Positions 1 to 8,451 of a stretch of 64,000 nt of DNA are shown here, one piece after another. Source of the stretch: Streptomyces viridochromogenes DSM 40736 (GTDB taxonomy: Bacteria; Actinomycetota; Actinomycetes; Streptomycetales; Streptomycetaceae). Location of the stretch: contig NZ_GG657757.1 in NCBI RefSeq assembly GCF_000158955.1, positions 6,255,705 to 6,319,704 of the forward strand, written 5' to 3'. Position 1 is the first letter of the stretch; every line of letters starts with the position of its first letter. Under the pieces are notes generated by a model. That model searched no databases. It saw only the letters and a program-made list of their open reading frames with translations, and was not told where the DNA came from. A program made the position numbers and the translations under genes.

Positions 1-2484
1 CGCGGCGGGAGCACTCTGCTCGAACAGCGAGGGGGACTTCTCGGGACCCTGCGGTCCACGCGCACCGCCCGGCGCACCCGGACGGCCACCGTCCCCGTCC
101 CGCCCGGGCAGCGCGGCCCGCGGGCCCTGACCGGCACTCAGCCGGCCGCCGCCGGACGGCGCGCCGCCGCCGAACCCGCCACCGGACGGACCGGCACCGA
201 GGGCGCCGGCGCCCTGGCCGGCACCGGCCGCACGCCGGGCCGCGGCCGCACCGGCCGCTGCCTGCGCGGCGGCCGGACCGCCACCGCCGAGCGGCGGCTG
301 GCCGGGCTGCTTGGGCTGCGGCTTCCTGCCGCCCTGGGCGACGTCGACGGGCAGCATGACCAGCGCGGTCGTACCGCCGGAGTCGGACGGGCGCAGCTGG
401 ATGCGGATGCCGTGGCGCTGCGACAGCCGGCCGACCACGAACAGACCCATGCGGCGGGAGACGGAGACGTCCACCGTCGGGGGAGAGGCGAGCCGCTCGT
501 TGATCGCCGCGAGGTCCTCCGGCGACAGACCGATACCGGTGTCGTGGATCTCGATCAGCACCCGGCCGTCGGGCAGGGCGTGACCGGTGACCTTGACCTT
601 GGTCTGCGGAGAGGAGAACGAGGTCGCGTTCTCCAGCAGCTCTGCGAGCAGGTGGACGAGGTCGTTGACGACCCGGCCGGCCACCTCGGTGGTCGGCACG
701 GAGGCGAGCTCGATGCGCTCGTACTGCTCCACCTCGGACGCGGCGGCACGGAGCACGTCGACCAGCGGGACCGGGCGGGTCCAGCGACGGCCGGGCTCCT
801 CACCCGCGAGGACGAGGAGGTTCTCACCGTTACGGCGCATACGCGTCGCGAGGTGGTCGAGCTTGAACAGGGAGGACAGCTGGTCCGGATCGGCCTCGCG
901 GGACTCCAGTTCGGAGATGAGCGACAGCTGGCGCTGGATCAGACCCTGGGAGCGGCGCGAGAGGTTGGTGAACATCGCGTTGACGTTGCCCCGCAGCAGG
1001 GCCTGCTCGGCGGCGAGGCGGACCGCCTCGCGGTGCACGTCGTCGAAGGCCGCGGCCACCCGGCCGATCTCGTCCCGGGAGTGCACACCGACCGACTCCA
1101 CGGACGTGTCGACGTCCTGCGGGTCGGACTCGGACAGCTGCTTGACCAGCTCGGGCAGACGGTCGGAGGCGACCTTCGTCGCGGTCTCCTCCAGGCGGCG
1201 CAGCGAGCGGATCATGGAGCGGGCCACGACGAACGCGCCGACCAGCGACACGCCGAGCACGATCAGGATCAGCGCACCGGAGATGATCGCGTCGCGCTCG
1301 GTGGCGCTGCGCAGCTCGCGGGCCTTCTGTTCCATCTCCTCGAGCAGCGTGTGCTCGATGTTCTTCATCTGCTGGATCTTGGTGGAGCTGTCGTCCAGCC
1401 AGTCGCGGTAGGAGCGCTTGTCCTGCTGTGCCAGGCCGCTCGCGGAGACCAGGGCGCGGCCCGCGTAGGTGTCGGTGGCCTTGATCGTGGAGTTGCCGCC
1501 GTCCTCGATGGGCTTCAGCAGCTCGGCGGCGGAGTCCTCGCCGTAGATGCTCTTGAAGCTGCGGATCTCGGACTTCTGGCTCTCCAGGGCCGACTCGGCG
1601 TACAGCCGGTCGTTCGGCGAGAGCTTGCCGGTCGTGGTGTTGCTCGCGGGCAGCGCCGCCGCGAGGGCCGCGCGCTGGATCGAGGAGTACTCCTTGGCCG
1701 CGGAGAAGGCCGCCAGCGCACGGGTGCGCTGGATCATGTCCGGGTTGCTGGTCGCCTCCGCCATGTCCTGGGAGAGGTCGATCAGGTTCTCGATCAGACG
1801 GTGGTACGCCTCGACGGTCTGCGTGGAGTTGCCCTCGGAGGCGTAGGCGCTCTTGCGGATCTGCTCCAGGTCGCCCAGCTCGCCGGCGAGCTGGACGAGG
1901 TACTCGCGGACGCCCTTGAGGTTTCCGTCCTTGCTGGCGCCGTCGATCTGCTCGGAACTGTCGAGGAAGTTCTTCATCGCACGGTCGGTCTTCTCGCGCA
2001 GACCCTTGACCGTGAAGTCGGTCGCCTTGCCGCCGTGCGCGAGGGGGCCGGCCGACTGGTCGCGCTCCTCCTGGAGGGCGGCGGACAGCTCGGTGGCCTG
2101 CTTCGTCATGTCCGTCAGCAGCTTCATGTTGTCGAGCTGCTGGATGTCGTCCATGGACGAGTTGATACGCAGCGCGCCCAGCGAGGTGGCCGCGACCACC
2201 GGCAGCGCGAGCAGCGACACCAGACGGGTGGAGATGCGCCAGTTGCGCAGGGCTATTCGCGGTCCGGGGCCTACCGGACCCGTCGGCGGCTTCAGGGGCG
2301 GAGCCGGGCTCGCGGGCCCCGGAGGGGCCGACGCGCCGGGGCGCCCGGAGCGCTCACCGCTGTCACCGGCCGGGCCCGGGTTCTGGGCGTGCTGGGGCGA
2401 GGGGCCGCCATTCATGGGGCCAGTCCCGCCGTGCGGCTCCGGCTCCGCCGAAGCGTTGCCATCCCTCTTGAAACGTCCCTGCAC
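1..2484 (-). CDS. cvnA1: Conservon-type sensor histidine kinase (nitrate/nitrite-sensor domain), 3' end outside window
   Basis: At least 828 codons are visible and the frame stays open to the window edge, so the C-terminus is cut off. A GTG start at 2484 gives a Pro/Gly-rich cytoplasmic N-terminus of about 75 residues. A membrane segment follows (RISTRLVSLLALPVV), then a long extracytoplasmic helical region like the nitrate/nitrite-sensing (NIT) domain, a second membrane segment with HAMP near 1200-1330, and a GHKL ATPase ending with IEIHDTGIGLSPEDL around 560-530. The Pro/Gly/Ala-rich tail runs off the edge. In Streptomyces conservons such kinases sit beside a roadblock protein, a DUF742 protein and a small GTPase; those partners would lie to the left. 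The assignment to conservon 1 rests on recalled synteny. The family is clear, the exact start less so. Confidence 0.85.
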   Translation of the reverse strand, partial: MQGRFKRDGNASAEPEPHGGTGPMNGGPSPQHAQNPGPAGDSGERSGRPGASAPPGPASPAPPLKPPTGPVGPGPRIALRNWRISTRLVSLLALPVVAATSLGALRINSSMDDIQQLDNMKLLTDMTKQATELSAALQEERDQSAGPLAHGGKATDFTVKGLREKTDRAMKNFLDSSEQIDGASKDGNLKGVREYLVQLAGELGDLEQIRKSAYASEGNSTQTVEAYHRLIENLIDLSQDMAEATSNPDMIQRTRALAAFSAAKEYSSIQRAALAAALPASNTTTGKLSPNDRLYAESALESQKSEIRSFKSIYGEDSAAELLKPIEDGGNSTIKATDTYAGRALVSASGLAQQDKRSYRDWLDDSSTKIQQMKNIEHTLLEEMEQKARELRSATERDAIISGALILIVLGVSLVGAFVVARSMIRSLRRLEETATKVASDRLPELVKQLSESDPQDVDTSVESVGVHSRDEIGRVAAAFDDVHREAVRLAAEQALLRGNVNAMFTNLSRRSQGLIQRQLSLISELESREADPDQLSSLFKLDHLATRMRRNGENLLVLAGEEPGRRWTRPVPLVDVLRAAASEVEQYERIELASVPTTEVAGRVVNDLVHLLAELLENATSFSSPQTKVKVTGHALPDGRVLIEIHDTGIGLSPEDLAAINERLASPPTVDVSVSRRMGLFVVGRLSQRHGIRIQLRPSDSGGTTALVMLPVDVAQGGRKPQPKQPGQPPLGGGGPAAAQAAAGAAAARRAAGAGQGAGALGAGPSGGGFGGGAPSGGGRLSAGQGPRAALPGRDGDGGRPGAPGGARGPQGPEKSPSLFEQSAPAA

Positions 2485-3088
2485 TAGCGTCGCAACCTCT
2501 GGACCAGGCACCCCGTCGGATGAACGGCGGGGCACGGTGTCGGCGTTCTGGGGACGCCCTGAGTACGCCCCCGTGGTGGTCGTGGGTAACCGGCGCTGGC
2601 TCCCCCTTCTTGCCGCCACTCGGCGCGTCTGTGCGCCCCCTGTGCGCCGGCTCGATCCCTGCGGCGGTCCGTGAGATTCCAGCACAGCACAGGATCTCCA
2701 ACAAGGCCCGTAGGCCAGGCCGTGACATAGGTGACACCACGTGAGCGCCGGATCACCGGGCGTAGAAAGTGAGTTCGCCCATTTCGGGCGTATGCCCGCG
2801 AGTCGTCGAGCCGTGACGGGTGTCCCAGTCGCCATGATCAGGAGCGGAATGATGGCTTCAGTGGGTCAATGTCCGTTTCGGTGGGGTGGCAGGCCGGCCC
2901 GAATTGACCGATTCGCCCCCTGATTCGTGAGAAAACTCACATGCCGATCATGCTCTCCTCGCGATTGCGCCGGGAATCCCATGTTTAGCCTGACGCTTTA
3001 CAGAGTTGGCAAAACCGACAACCCGCACCCGTCCGAGGGTTCCTACGCGCCCTCCCGGTGCCCGTCACAGAACAGGGTCAAGTAAACA
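2485..3088. other. Divergent intergenic region, about 600 bp
   Basis: This region separates the minus-strand kinase from the plus-strand 63-aa gene and must hold promoters for both. It is noticeably less GC-rich towards the right (2860-3030). Short open frames exist in it but none has Streptomyces-like codon use. I see no clear -10/-35 pair or hairpin that I would defend. Confidence 0.5.
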
Positions 3089-3280
3089 GTGAAGACGACG
3101 ACGATGTTCCACAAGATCGCCAACCCGCGACGCACGACGCTGGCGCACCTCGACGACGCCGGTGAACTGCAGACGCCGGACCAGCCGGAGCACCGCGTCG
3201 AACTCCCCACCCAGACCGCCAACCCCAAGCGCACCGTCCTCGATGACGTCCCCGTCGCGGCCGCCGCGGCCGCGGAGTGA
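3089..3280 (+). CDS. 63-aa protein with two copies of an ANP(R/K)RT motif, function unknown
   Basis: The frame runs from GTG 3089 (or ATG 3104, removing five residues) to a stop at 3280. The third-base pattern is strongly GC, and an intrinsic terminator lies 60 bp downstream, which supports a real short transcription unit. The protein carries an internal repeat: residues 11-18 read ANPRRTTL and residues 44-51 read ANPKRTVL, and both are followed by an Asp pair. The tail is Ala-rich (PVAAAAAAE). There is no signal peptide, membrane segment or cysteine. I do not recognise a family. No modifying enzymes lie beside it, so a RiPP precursor role is only a weak possibility. Confidence 0.65.
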   Translation: MKTTTMFHKIANPRRTTLAHLDDAGELQTPDQPEHRVELPTQTANPKRTVLDDVPVAAAAAAE

Positions 3281-3339
3281 CACCAGGTAGTACGCGCACC
3301 GGCCGCCGGATACTCAGGGCGGCGGGACACGAAGATCGA

Positions 3340-3370
3340 GGGGCGCCCCCCCGCAGGCGGGGGACGCCCC
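3340..3370 (+). terminator. Rho-independent-type terminator after the 63-aa gene
   Basis: The GGGGCG/CGCCCC outer stem and a C-run/G-run inner stem fold into a long GC hairpin followed by TTCCTT. It lies between the small gene and the FAH gene, so it isolates the former. Confidence 0.7.
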
Positions 3371-3456
3371 TTCCTTGTGCGCGCGGCGGGGACACCTCCC
3401 CGCGTTAGCCTGGAGCGTCAGACTCCAGCCGCTTCAGTCAAGGGGCCAAGCATCCC

Positions 3457-4233
3457 GTGCGCATCGCCAGGTTCTCCATCGACGGGAACGTCGCCTTCGG
3501 CGCCATCGAGGGCGAGAAGCAGGACGAACTCGTCCTGGACATCATCAAGGGCATCCCGTTCGCGGACTTCGAGCTCTCCGGCACGAAGGTACCGCTGAGC
3601 AAGGTCAGGCTCCTGCCGCCGGTGCTCCCCAACAAGGTCGTGGCCTTCGGCCGCAACTACGGCGAGCACGCGCGCGAGCTGGGCAACGAGGTGCCCGACA
3701 CCCCGTTCGCCTTCTTCAAGCCGTCCACCTCGGTGATCGGCCCCGGTGACGAGATCCAGTACCCGTCCTTCTCCGAGGAACTGCACCACGAGGCCGAGCT
3801 GGCCGTGGTCATCGGCCGGATGTGCCGTGAGGTCCCGCGCGAGCGCGTGAAGGACGTGATCTTCGGCTACACCTGCGCCAACGACATCACCGCCCGCGAC
3901 GTCCAGAAGCGCGAGAAGCAGTGGGCCCGGGCCAAGGGCTTCGACACCTCCTGCCCGCTCGGCCCCTGGGTGGAGACGGACCTGGACGCCGGTGACCTGA
4001 CCATCCAGCTCACGGTCAACGGCCGGCAGCGCCAGCTGGGCCGCACCAGCGAGATGATCCACTCCGTCGAGGACCTGATCGTCAACATCTCCGAGGCCAT
4101 GACGCTGCTCCCCGGCGACGTGATCCTCACGGGCACCCCGGCTGGGGTCGGCCCCCTCAACGTCGGCGACGAGGTCGCCGTCACCATCGAAGGCATCGGC
4201 ACTCTCACCAACAAGGTTGTCAAGCGTGGCTAG
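3457..4233 (+). CDS. Fumarylacetoacetate hydrolase-family protein
   Basis: This 258-residue protein from a GTG start belongs to the FAH family of metal-dependent C-C hydrolases and isomerases. The C-terminal catalytic fold is complete: VVAFGRNYGEHA, a metal-ligand stretch with HHEAELAVVIG (about residues 109-119), GYTCANDITARD, and the closing GDVILTGTPAGVGPL. The substrate cannot be told from sequence; family members act on acylpyruvates, oxaloacetate or homoprotocatechuate products. The stop overlaps the start of gltX by 8 bp, so the two are probably co-transcribed and translationally coupled, although no metabolic link to Glu-tRNA charging is obvious. Confidence 0.9.
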   Translation: MRIARFSIDGNVAFGAIEGEKQDELVLDIIKGIPFADFELSGTKVPLSKVRLLPPVLPNKVVAFGRNYGEHARELGNEVPDTPFAFFKPSTSVIGPGDEIQYPSFSEELHHEAELAVVIGRMCREVPRERVKDVIFGYTCANDITARDVQKREKQWARAKGFDTSCPLGPWVETDLDAGDLTIQLTVNGRQRQLGRTSEMIHSVEDLIVNISEAMTLLPGDVILTGTPAGVGPLNVGDEVAVTIEGIGTLTNKVVKRG

Positions 4234-5710
4234 CGCACCCGGCTCCCCCGTACGCGTCCGTTTCTGTCCGTCGCCCACCGGTAACCCCCATGTGGGCCTG
4301 GTGCGCACCGCCCTGTTCAACTGGGCCTTCGCCAAGCACCACCAGGGCACGCTCGTCTTCCGCATCGAGGACACCGACGCGGCCCGCGACTCCGAGGAGT
4401 CCTACACCCAGCTGCTCGACTCGATGCGCTGGCTGGGCTTCGACTGGGACGAGGGCCCCGAGGTCGGCGGCCCGCACGCGCCGTACCGCCAGTCGCAGCG
4501 CATGGACCTCTACAAGGACGTCGCCGCCAAGCTCCTGGACGCCGGCCACGCCTACCGCTGCTACTGCTCCCAGGACGAGCTGGACACCCGCCGCGAGGCC
4601 GCCCGCGCCGCCGGCAAGCCCTCCGGCTACGACGGCCACTGCCGCGACCTGACCGACGCCCAGGTCGAGGAGTACGAGGCCCAGGGTCGGAAGCCGATCG
4701 TCCGCTTCCGCATGCCCGACGAGACGATCACCTTCACCGACCTGGTCCGCGGCGAGCTGACCTTCACTCCGGAGAACGTCCCGGACTACGGCATCGTCCG
4801 CGCCAACGGCGCCCCGCTGTACACGCTGGTCAACCCGGTCGACGACGCCCTCATGGAGATCACCCACGTCCTGCGTGGCGAGGACCTGCTCTCCTCCACC
4901 CCCCGCCAGATCGCCCTGTACAAGGCGCTGCTCGAGCTGGGCATCGCCCAGCAGATCCCGTCCTTCGGCCACCTGCCGTACGTGATGGGCGAGGGCAACA
5001 AGAAGCTCTCCAAGCGCGACCCGCAGGCCTCCCTCAACCTCTACCGGGAGCGCGGCTTCCTCCCCGAGGGCCTGCTCAACTACCTCTCCCTGCTCGGCTG
5101 GTCCCTCTCGGCCGACCAGGACGTGTTCACGATCGACGAGATGGTCGCGGCGTTCGAGATCTCCGACGTGAACCCCAACCCGGCCCGCTTCGACCTGAAG
5201 AAGTGCGAGGCCATCAACGCCGACCACATCCGCCTGCTCGATGTGAAGGACTTCACCGAGCGCTGCCGCCCGTGGCTCCAGGCCCCGTTCGCCCCCTGGG
5301 CCCCGGAGGCCTTCGACGAGGCCAAGTGGCAGGCGATCGCCCCGCACGCGCAGACCCGCCTCAAGGTGCTCTCCGAGATCACCGAGAACGTCGACTTCCT
5401 GTTCCTGCCGGAGCCGGTCGAGGACGAGGCGTCCTGGGCCAAGGCGATGAAGGAGGGCTCGGACGCCCTGCTGCGCACGGCCCGCGAGAAGCTGGAGGCC
5501 GCCGACTGGACCTCCGCCGAGTCGCTCAAGGAGGCCGTCCTGGCCGCCGGCGAGGCACACGGCCTCAAGCTCGGCAAGGCGCAGGCGCCCGTCCGGGTCG
5601 CCGTCACCGGCCGCACGGTCGGCCTGCCGCTGTTCGAGTCCCTGGAGGTCCTGGGCAAGGAGACGACCCTGGCCCGGATCGACGCGGCCCTGGCGAAGCT
5701 GGCCGCGTAA
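4226..5710 (+). CDS. gltX: Glutamate-tRNA ligase
   Basis: This 494-residue class I aminoacyl-tRNA synthetase charges tRNA-Glu. In Streptomyces the same enzyme normally also misacylates tRNA-Gln for the amidotransferase route. The Rossmann signature is present near the N-terminus (VRFCPSPTGNPHVGLVRTAL, HIGH-type motif) and the KMSKS-type loop reads KKLSKRDPQ near residue 260. I chose GTG 4226 because it starts MASAPGSPVRVRF and has AAGG about 10 bp upstream; an in-frame upstream start at 4217 is possible. The gene overlaps the FAH stop and is followed by a hairpin terminator. The window also encodes tRNA-Glu and tRNA-Gln genes. Confidence 0.97.
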   Translation: MASAPGSPVRVRFCPSPTGNPHVGLVRTALFNWAFAKHHQGTLVFRIEDTDAARDSEESYTQLLDSMRWLGFDWDEGPEVGGPHAPYRQSQRMDLYKDVAAKLLDAGHAYRCYCSQDELDTRREAARAAGKPSGYDGHCRDLTDAQVEEYEAQGRKPIVRFRMPDETITFTDLVRGELTFTPENVPDYGIVRANGAPLYTLVNPVDDALMEITHVLRGEDLLSSTPRQIALYKALLELGIAQQIPSFGHLPYVMGEGNKKLSKRDPQASLNLYRERGFLPEGLLNYLSLLGWSLSADQDVFTIDEMVAAFEISDVNPNPARFDLKKCEAINADHIRLLDVKDFTERCRPWLQAPFAPWAPEAFDEAKWQAIAPHAQTRLKVLSEITENVDFLFLPEPVEDEASWAKAMKEGSDALLRTAREKLEAADWTSAESLKEAVLAAGEAHGLKLGKAQAPVRVAVTGRTVGLPLFESLEVLGKETTLARIDAALAKLAA

Positions 5711-5730
5711 CGAGACAGAGCACACACCAC

Positions 5731-5761
5731 GAGGGCGGCGTCCGGTCCGGGCGCCGCCCTC
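5731..5761 (+). terminator. Hairpin terminator of gltX
   Basis: The 10-bp stem GAGGGCGGCG/CGCCGCCCTC with an 11-nt loop starts 20 bp after the gltX stop. There is no T-run, as is common in Streptomyces. Confidence 0.75.
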
Positions 5762-5883
5762 GCCGTGTCCGCCCAGCCGTCACCCGGTATTCACCCCTCC
5801 GGCCAACCCCCGTCTCCGGAGGAGACGTTGGATCCCCCTGTGCACACGGTGCGCGTGTGCACCCTGGTGCCGGGGGAGAGGCC

Positions 5884-6944
5884 ATGAGCCGTTCACGAAG
5901 ACGTGTCCACGCGGCCATCGGTGGGGTGCCGGCCCTGTCCTGCACCGCACTCACCGCACCCGCGCAGGCGGCACCGGCCGTCGACGACCCGGTGGGCACC
6001 GTGCGGCTCGTCACGGAGCAGCGCCTGTCGGGCGACCACCCGTGGGCGGGCGCGTCCGGCTTCCAGTACCGCGCGGCCACGGGCGGCACCGTCACCACGG
6101 TGGACTACCCCGACGTCGTCCCGCCCGCGCACGCCGGCCCGGACGACCTGGCCACCGGCACCGACGTCGTGACCACCCGCAGCGGCCGGACGGTCACACA
6201 GAAGCACCGCTCCACGGGCGTCACCGCCACCGTCACGATCCCCTCCGGCCAGGCCTTCCGGGACGCCGTCGGCTGGAGCGTGCCGACCATGGACGGCACC
6301 GGCACCCTGCACGTGCTGCGCGCCGTCGCCGACGGCCTCACCGAGGACACCCCGGTCACCGGCTTCCCCGCGGGCGCCCGGCCCACCGCCTACCTCGACG
6401 GCGGCTCGGTCCGCCGCCTCGCGATCGTCCACGCGCTGGACGGAAAGACGTCCGTGGGCCTGGTCGACTTCGCGGACGGGGCCTTCCGCACGTAGGTCAC
6501 CGGTGACACCGCGGCCCCGCAGCCCGCCTTCAGCGACCGCCGGCTGGTCGCCGACCGGCAGGCGATCCGGGTCGACGCCGAGCCCGGCACCGAACCCACC
6601 GCCCTCACCAGGTCCGACGCCCGGCTCGAAGCCGTCGTGGGCGATCAACTCCTGCTCGGCGACCCGAGCTTCGTCACCGGCGGTACCGACCCCGCGCTGC
6701 TTGCCCGCTCCCTCGTCACCGGCGCCACGAGCACCGTGCTCACCTCGTCGTTCGGCGGGATCGGCCCGACCCTGGACGGCGGCGCCCCGGCCACCGCGGG
6801 CCCCTCCAGCCTCGACCGGACCATCCATCGGATCACCCCCACCTCCGGCTCCGTCCGGCGGCTACACCTGGAGGCTCACCGCCCACTCCCGCGACGGACA
6901 GGGGGCCGGACCTCGCGCTCTCCGGCACGATGACCCTGGGCTGA
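5884..6944 (+). pseudogene. Decayed secreted-protein gene (in-frame stop plus two frameshifts)
   Basis: ATG 5884 opens a protein with a signal peptide (MSRSRRRVHAAIGG, then an Ala-rich stretch ending AQAAPA). It reads 203 residues to an in-frame TAG at 6493-6495. The same frame continues immediately afterwards with coherent sequence (VTGDTAAPQPAFSDRRL, then ALTRSDARLEAVVGDQLLLG) to about 6850. The likely C-terminus then jumps frame: GGYTWRLTAHSRDGQGAG is in frame 2 and PDLALSGTMTLG with TGA 6942-6944 is in a third frame. One nonsense and two small indels therefore interrupt one ancestral gene. I recall similar large secreted beta-propeller-like proteins in Streptomyces; this copy is also much shorter than I would expect, suggesting internal loss. 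Confidence 0.75.
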
Positions 6945-6973
6945 GCGCGGGCCGCGGTGGGTACGGTCGGACC

Positions 6974-7705
6974 ATGAGCATCCAAGCCGTGGTCTGGGAC
7001 GTCGACGACACCCTCTTCGACTACACCACCGCCGACCGCCTCGGAATGCGCGCCCACCTGACGACCGAGGGCCTGCTCGACGACTACGACACCGTCGAGC
7101 AGGCTCTCGCCCGCTGGCGGGAGATCACCGACCTGCAGTGGGCGCGCTTCGCGGCCGGGGAGGCCACCTTCGAGGCCCAGCGGCGCGACCGCGTACGGGT
7201 GTTCCTGGGCCAGGAGCTGACCGACGACGAGGCCGATGCGTGGTTCCGGCGCTACCGCGCCCACTACGAGGAGGTCTGGACCCTCTTCCCGGACGTCCTG
7301 CCCGTCCTCGACGCCCTCGCCGCCAGCCACCGGCACGCCGTGCTGTCCAACTCCAGCCTCCACGTCCAGGACCGCAAGCTGCGCGTCCTCGGCGTCCACG
7401 ACCGCTTCGAGGCCATCCTGTGCGCGGCCGAGCTCGGCGTCTCCAAGCCGGAGGCCCGCGCCTTCCACGCCGTCTGCGAGGCAATCGGCCTCGCTCCGCA
7501 CCAGGTCGCCTACGTCGGCGACCACCCGGAGATCGACGGACGCGGTGCGGCGGACGCGGGGTTGCTGTCGGTCTGGATCGACCGCGGTGGTGCGCACGCC
7601 ACGATCGAGCCGCCCATCGGGCCGCACCGCATCGCCTCCCTCGCCGAACTGCCCTCATTGCTCGGCACGGATAGTCGTTTTGGAGCCCCGTCCACCTTCA
7701 GGTAA
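6974..7705 (+). CDS. HAD-superfamily hydrolase (phosphatase-like)
   Basis: This 243-residue protein has all HAD motifs: motif I WDVDDTLFD at residues 8-16 with the Asp nucleophile at 9 and acid/base Asp at 11; motif II VLSNSS; motif III Lys in GVSKPEARAF; motif IV YVGDHPEIDGRGA. A helical C1 cap lies between motifs I and II. It most likely hydrolyses a small phosphorylated metabolite; the substrate is not predictable. The start follows the pseudogene stop by 29 bp. The stop overlaps the -10 element of the tRNA promoter. Confidence 0.9.
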   Translation: MSIQAVVWDVDDTLFDYTTADRLGMRAHLTTEGLLDDYDTVEQALARWREITDLQWARFAAGEATFEAQRRDRVRVFLGQELTDDEADAWFRRYRAHYEEVWTLFPDVLPVLDALAASHRHAVLSNSSLHVQDRKLRVLGVHDRFEAILCAAELGVSKPEARAFHAVCEAIGLAPHQVAYVGDHPEIDGRGAADAGLLSVWIDRGGAHATIEPPIGPHRIASLAELPSLLGTDSRFGAPSTFR

Positions 7706-7708
7706 TGT
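7680..7708 (+). promoter_or_regulatory. Vegetative-type promoter of the tRNA array
   Basis: TTGGAG (7680-7685), a 17-nt spacer and TAATGT (7703-7708) form a good housekeeping-sigma promoter about 90 bp upstream of the first tRNA. It overlaps the end of the HAD gene. Confidence 0.6.
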
Positions 7709-7797
7709 TCTTCCTGCGCCGCGGGGAGCGGGCCGAAAGGCAGAAACCCCCAGGCGCACAACTAGAACAAGGACCCCCTCAGGGGCTTGCGTTCCAG

Positions 7798-7869
7798 TGG
7801 CCTATGGTGTAATTGGCAGCACGACTGATTCTGGTTCAGTTAGTCTTGGTTCGAGTCCAGGTAGGCCAG
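7798..7869 (+). tRNA. tRNA-Gln (anticodon CUG)
   Basis: This is a 72-nt cloverleaf. The acceptor stem is TGGCCTA/TAGGCCA and the anticodon stem ACTGA/TCAGT encloses the loop TTCTGGT, so the anticodon is CTG and reads CAG. The T arm contains GGTTCGAGTCC. The discriminator base is G and no CCA is encoded. Confidence 0.97.
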
Positions 7870-7890
7870 CTCGCAGAGCTTATCTGCAAG

Positions 7891-7963
7891 GCCCCCGTTG
7901 TGTAGCGGCCTAGCACGCCGCCCTCTCAAGGCGGTAGCGCCGGTTCGAATCCGGTCGGGGGTA
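7891..7963 (+). tRNA. tRNA-Glu (anticodon CUC), copy 1
   Basis: This is a 73-nt cloverleaf. The acceptor is GCCCCCG/CGGGGGT with a G-U first pair, the anticodon stem CCGCC/GGCGG encloses loop CTCTCAA, and the anticodon is CTC for GAG. The discriminator is A and no CCA is encoded. It is identical in sequence to the two other copies in this array. Confidence 0.97.
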
Positions 7964-8003
7964 CTGGTTCCGAAGGGTCGACGATCATCTCGGAACTGCT
8001 AGG

Positions 8004-8076
8004 GCCCCCGTTGTGTAGCGGCCTAGCACGCCGCCCTCTCAAGGCGGTAGCGCCGGTTCGAATCCGGTCGGGGGTA
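8004..8076 (+). tRNA. tRNA-Glu (anticodon CUC), copy 2
   Basis: The sequence is identical over 73 nt to the copy at 7891-7963. The spacer in front of it is unrelated to the other spacers. Confidence 0.97.
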
Positions 8077-8096
8077 CTGACTGGTCTAAACCACAT

Positions 8097-8168
8097 TGGT
8101 CTATGGTGTAATTGGCAGCACGACTGATTCTGGTTCAGTTAGTCTTGGTTCGAGTCCAGGTAGACCAG
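8097..8168 (+). tRNA. tRNA-Gln (anticodon CUG), copy 2
   Basis: The body is identical to the first tRNA-Gln except for one compensated acceptor pair: TGGTCTA/TAGACCA replaces TGGCCTA/TAGGCCA. This is a base-pair-preserving C-G to T-A change. Confidence 0.97.
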
Positions 8169-8196
8169 CTCGGACCTGCGGAAACGCAGTGTCCAC

Positions 8197-8269
8197 GCCC
8201 CCGTTGTGTAGCGGCCTAGCACGCCGCCCTCTCAAGGCGGTAGCGCCGGTTCGAATCCGGTCGGGGGTA
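8197..8269 (+). tRNA. tRNA-Glu (anticodon CUC), copy 3
   Basis: This is a third identical 73-nt tRNA-Glu gene and the last in the array. It is followed within 10 nt by the terminator. Confidence 0.97.
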
Positions 8270-8276
8270 CACCTAC

Positions 8277-8310
8277 AAGGAGTCCCTCCACTTCGGTGGA
8301 GGGACTCCTT
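8277..8310 (+). terminator. Strong terminator of the tRNA array
   Basis: A perfect 15-bp stem (AAGGAGTCCCTCCAC with its complement) is closed by a TTCG tetraloop and followed by GGCTTTTG. Confidence 0.92.
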
Positions 8311-8317
8311 GGCTTTT

Positions 8318-8367
8318 GGGGGCGCGGGGAACCGCGCGAACAACCACTGACGGCCCGCACGCGACGA
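8318..8367. repeat. Short interspersed Streptomyces repeat, short form
   Basis: GGGGGCGCGGGGAACCGCGCG followed by ACAACCACTGACGG resembles the GGGCGCGGGG...GCGCGACCAGCCAC element seen at two other places in this window (29097-29155 and inside smc). It lies between the tRNA terminator and ndgR. Membership is judged by eye. Confidence 0.5.
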
Positions 8368-8395
8368 CGAAACCGCCCCTGCCATGGCGCTGAGT

Positions 8396-8435
8396 CGGGG
8401 AAAGCCTGCCGCGGCGTTGAGGCCGGCCTTCCCCG
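8396..8435 (-). terminator. Probable ndgR terminator
   Basis: CGGGGAA (8396-8402) pairs with TTCCCCG (8429-8435), with further GC pairing inside. It lies 16 bp beyond the ndgR stop. Confidence 0.45.
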
Positions 8436-8451
8436 AGAACGCCTCGCTGCT

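Noticed and set aside
412..2487. 691-residue open frame on plus strand opposite the sensor kinase
   Set aside because: It is antisense to a clear kinase; long open frames opposite GC-rich genes are expected because stop codons are AT-rich. The translation is Gly/Arg/Val low-complexity without any family motif.
2741..2923. 60-residue frame in the kinase upstream region
   Set aside because: There is no ribosome site, codon bias is weak and no family is recognised; it is treated as non-coding.
5819..5883. Riboswitch or attenuator before the secreted-protein pseudogene
   Set aside because: Only short GC hairpins are visible; there is no recognisable conserved aptamer core.
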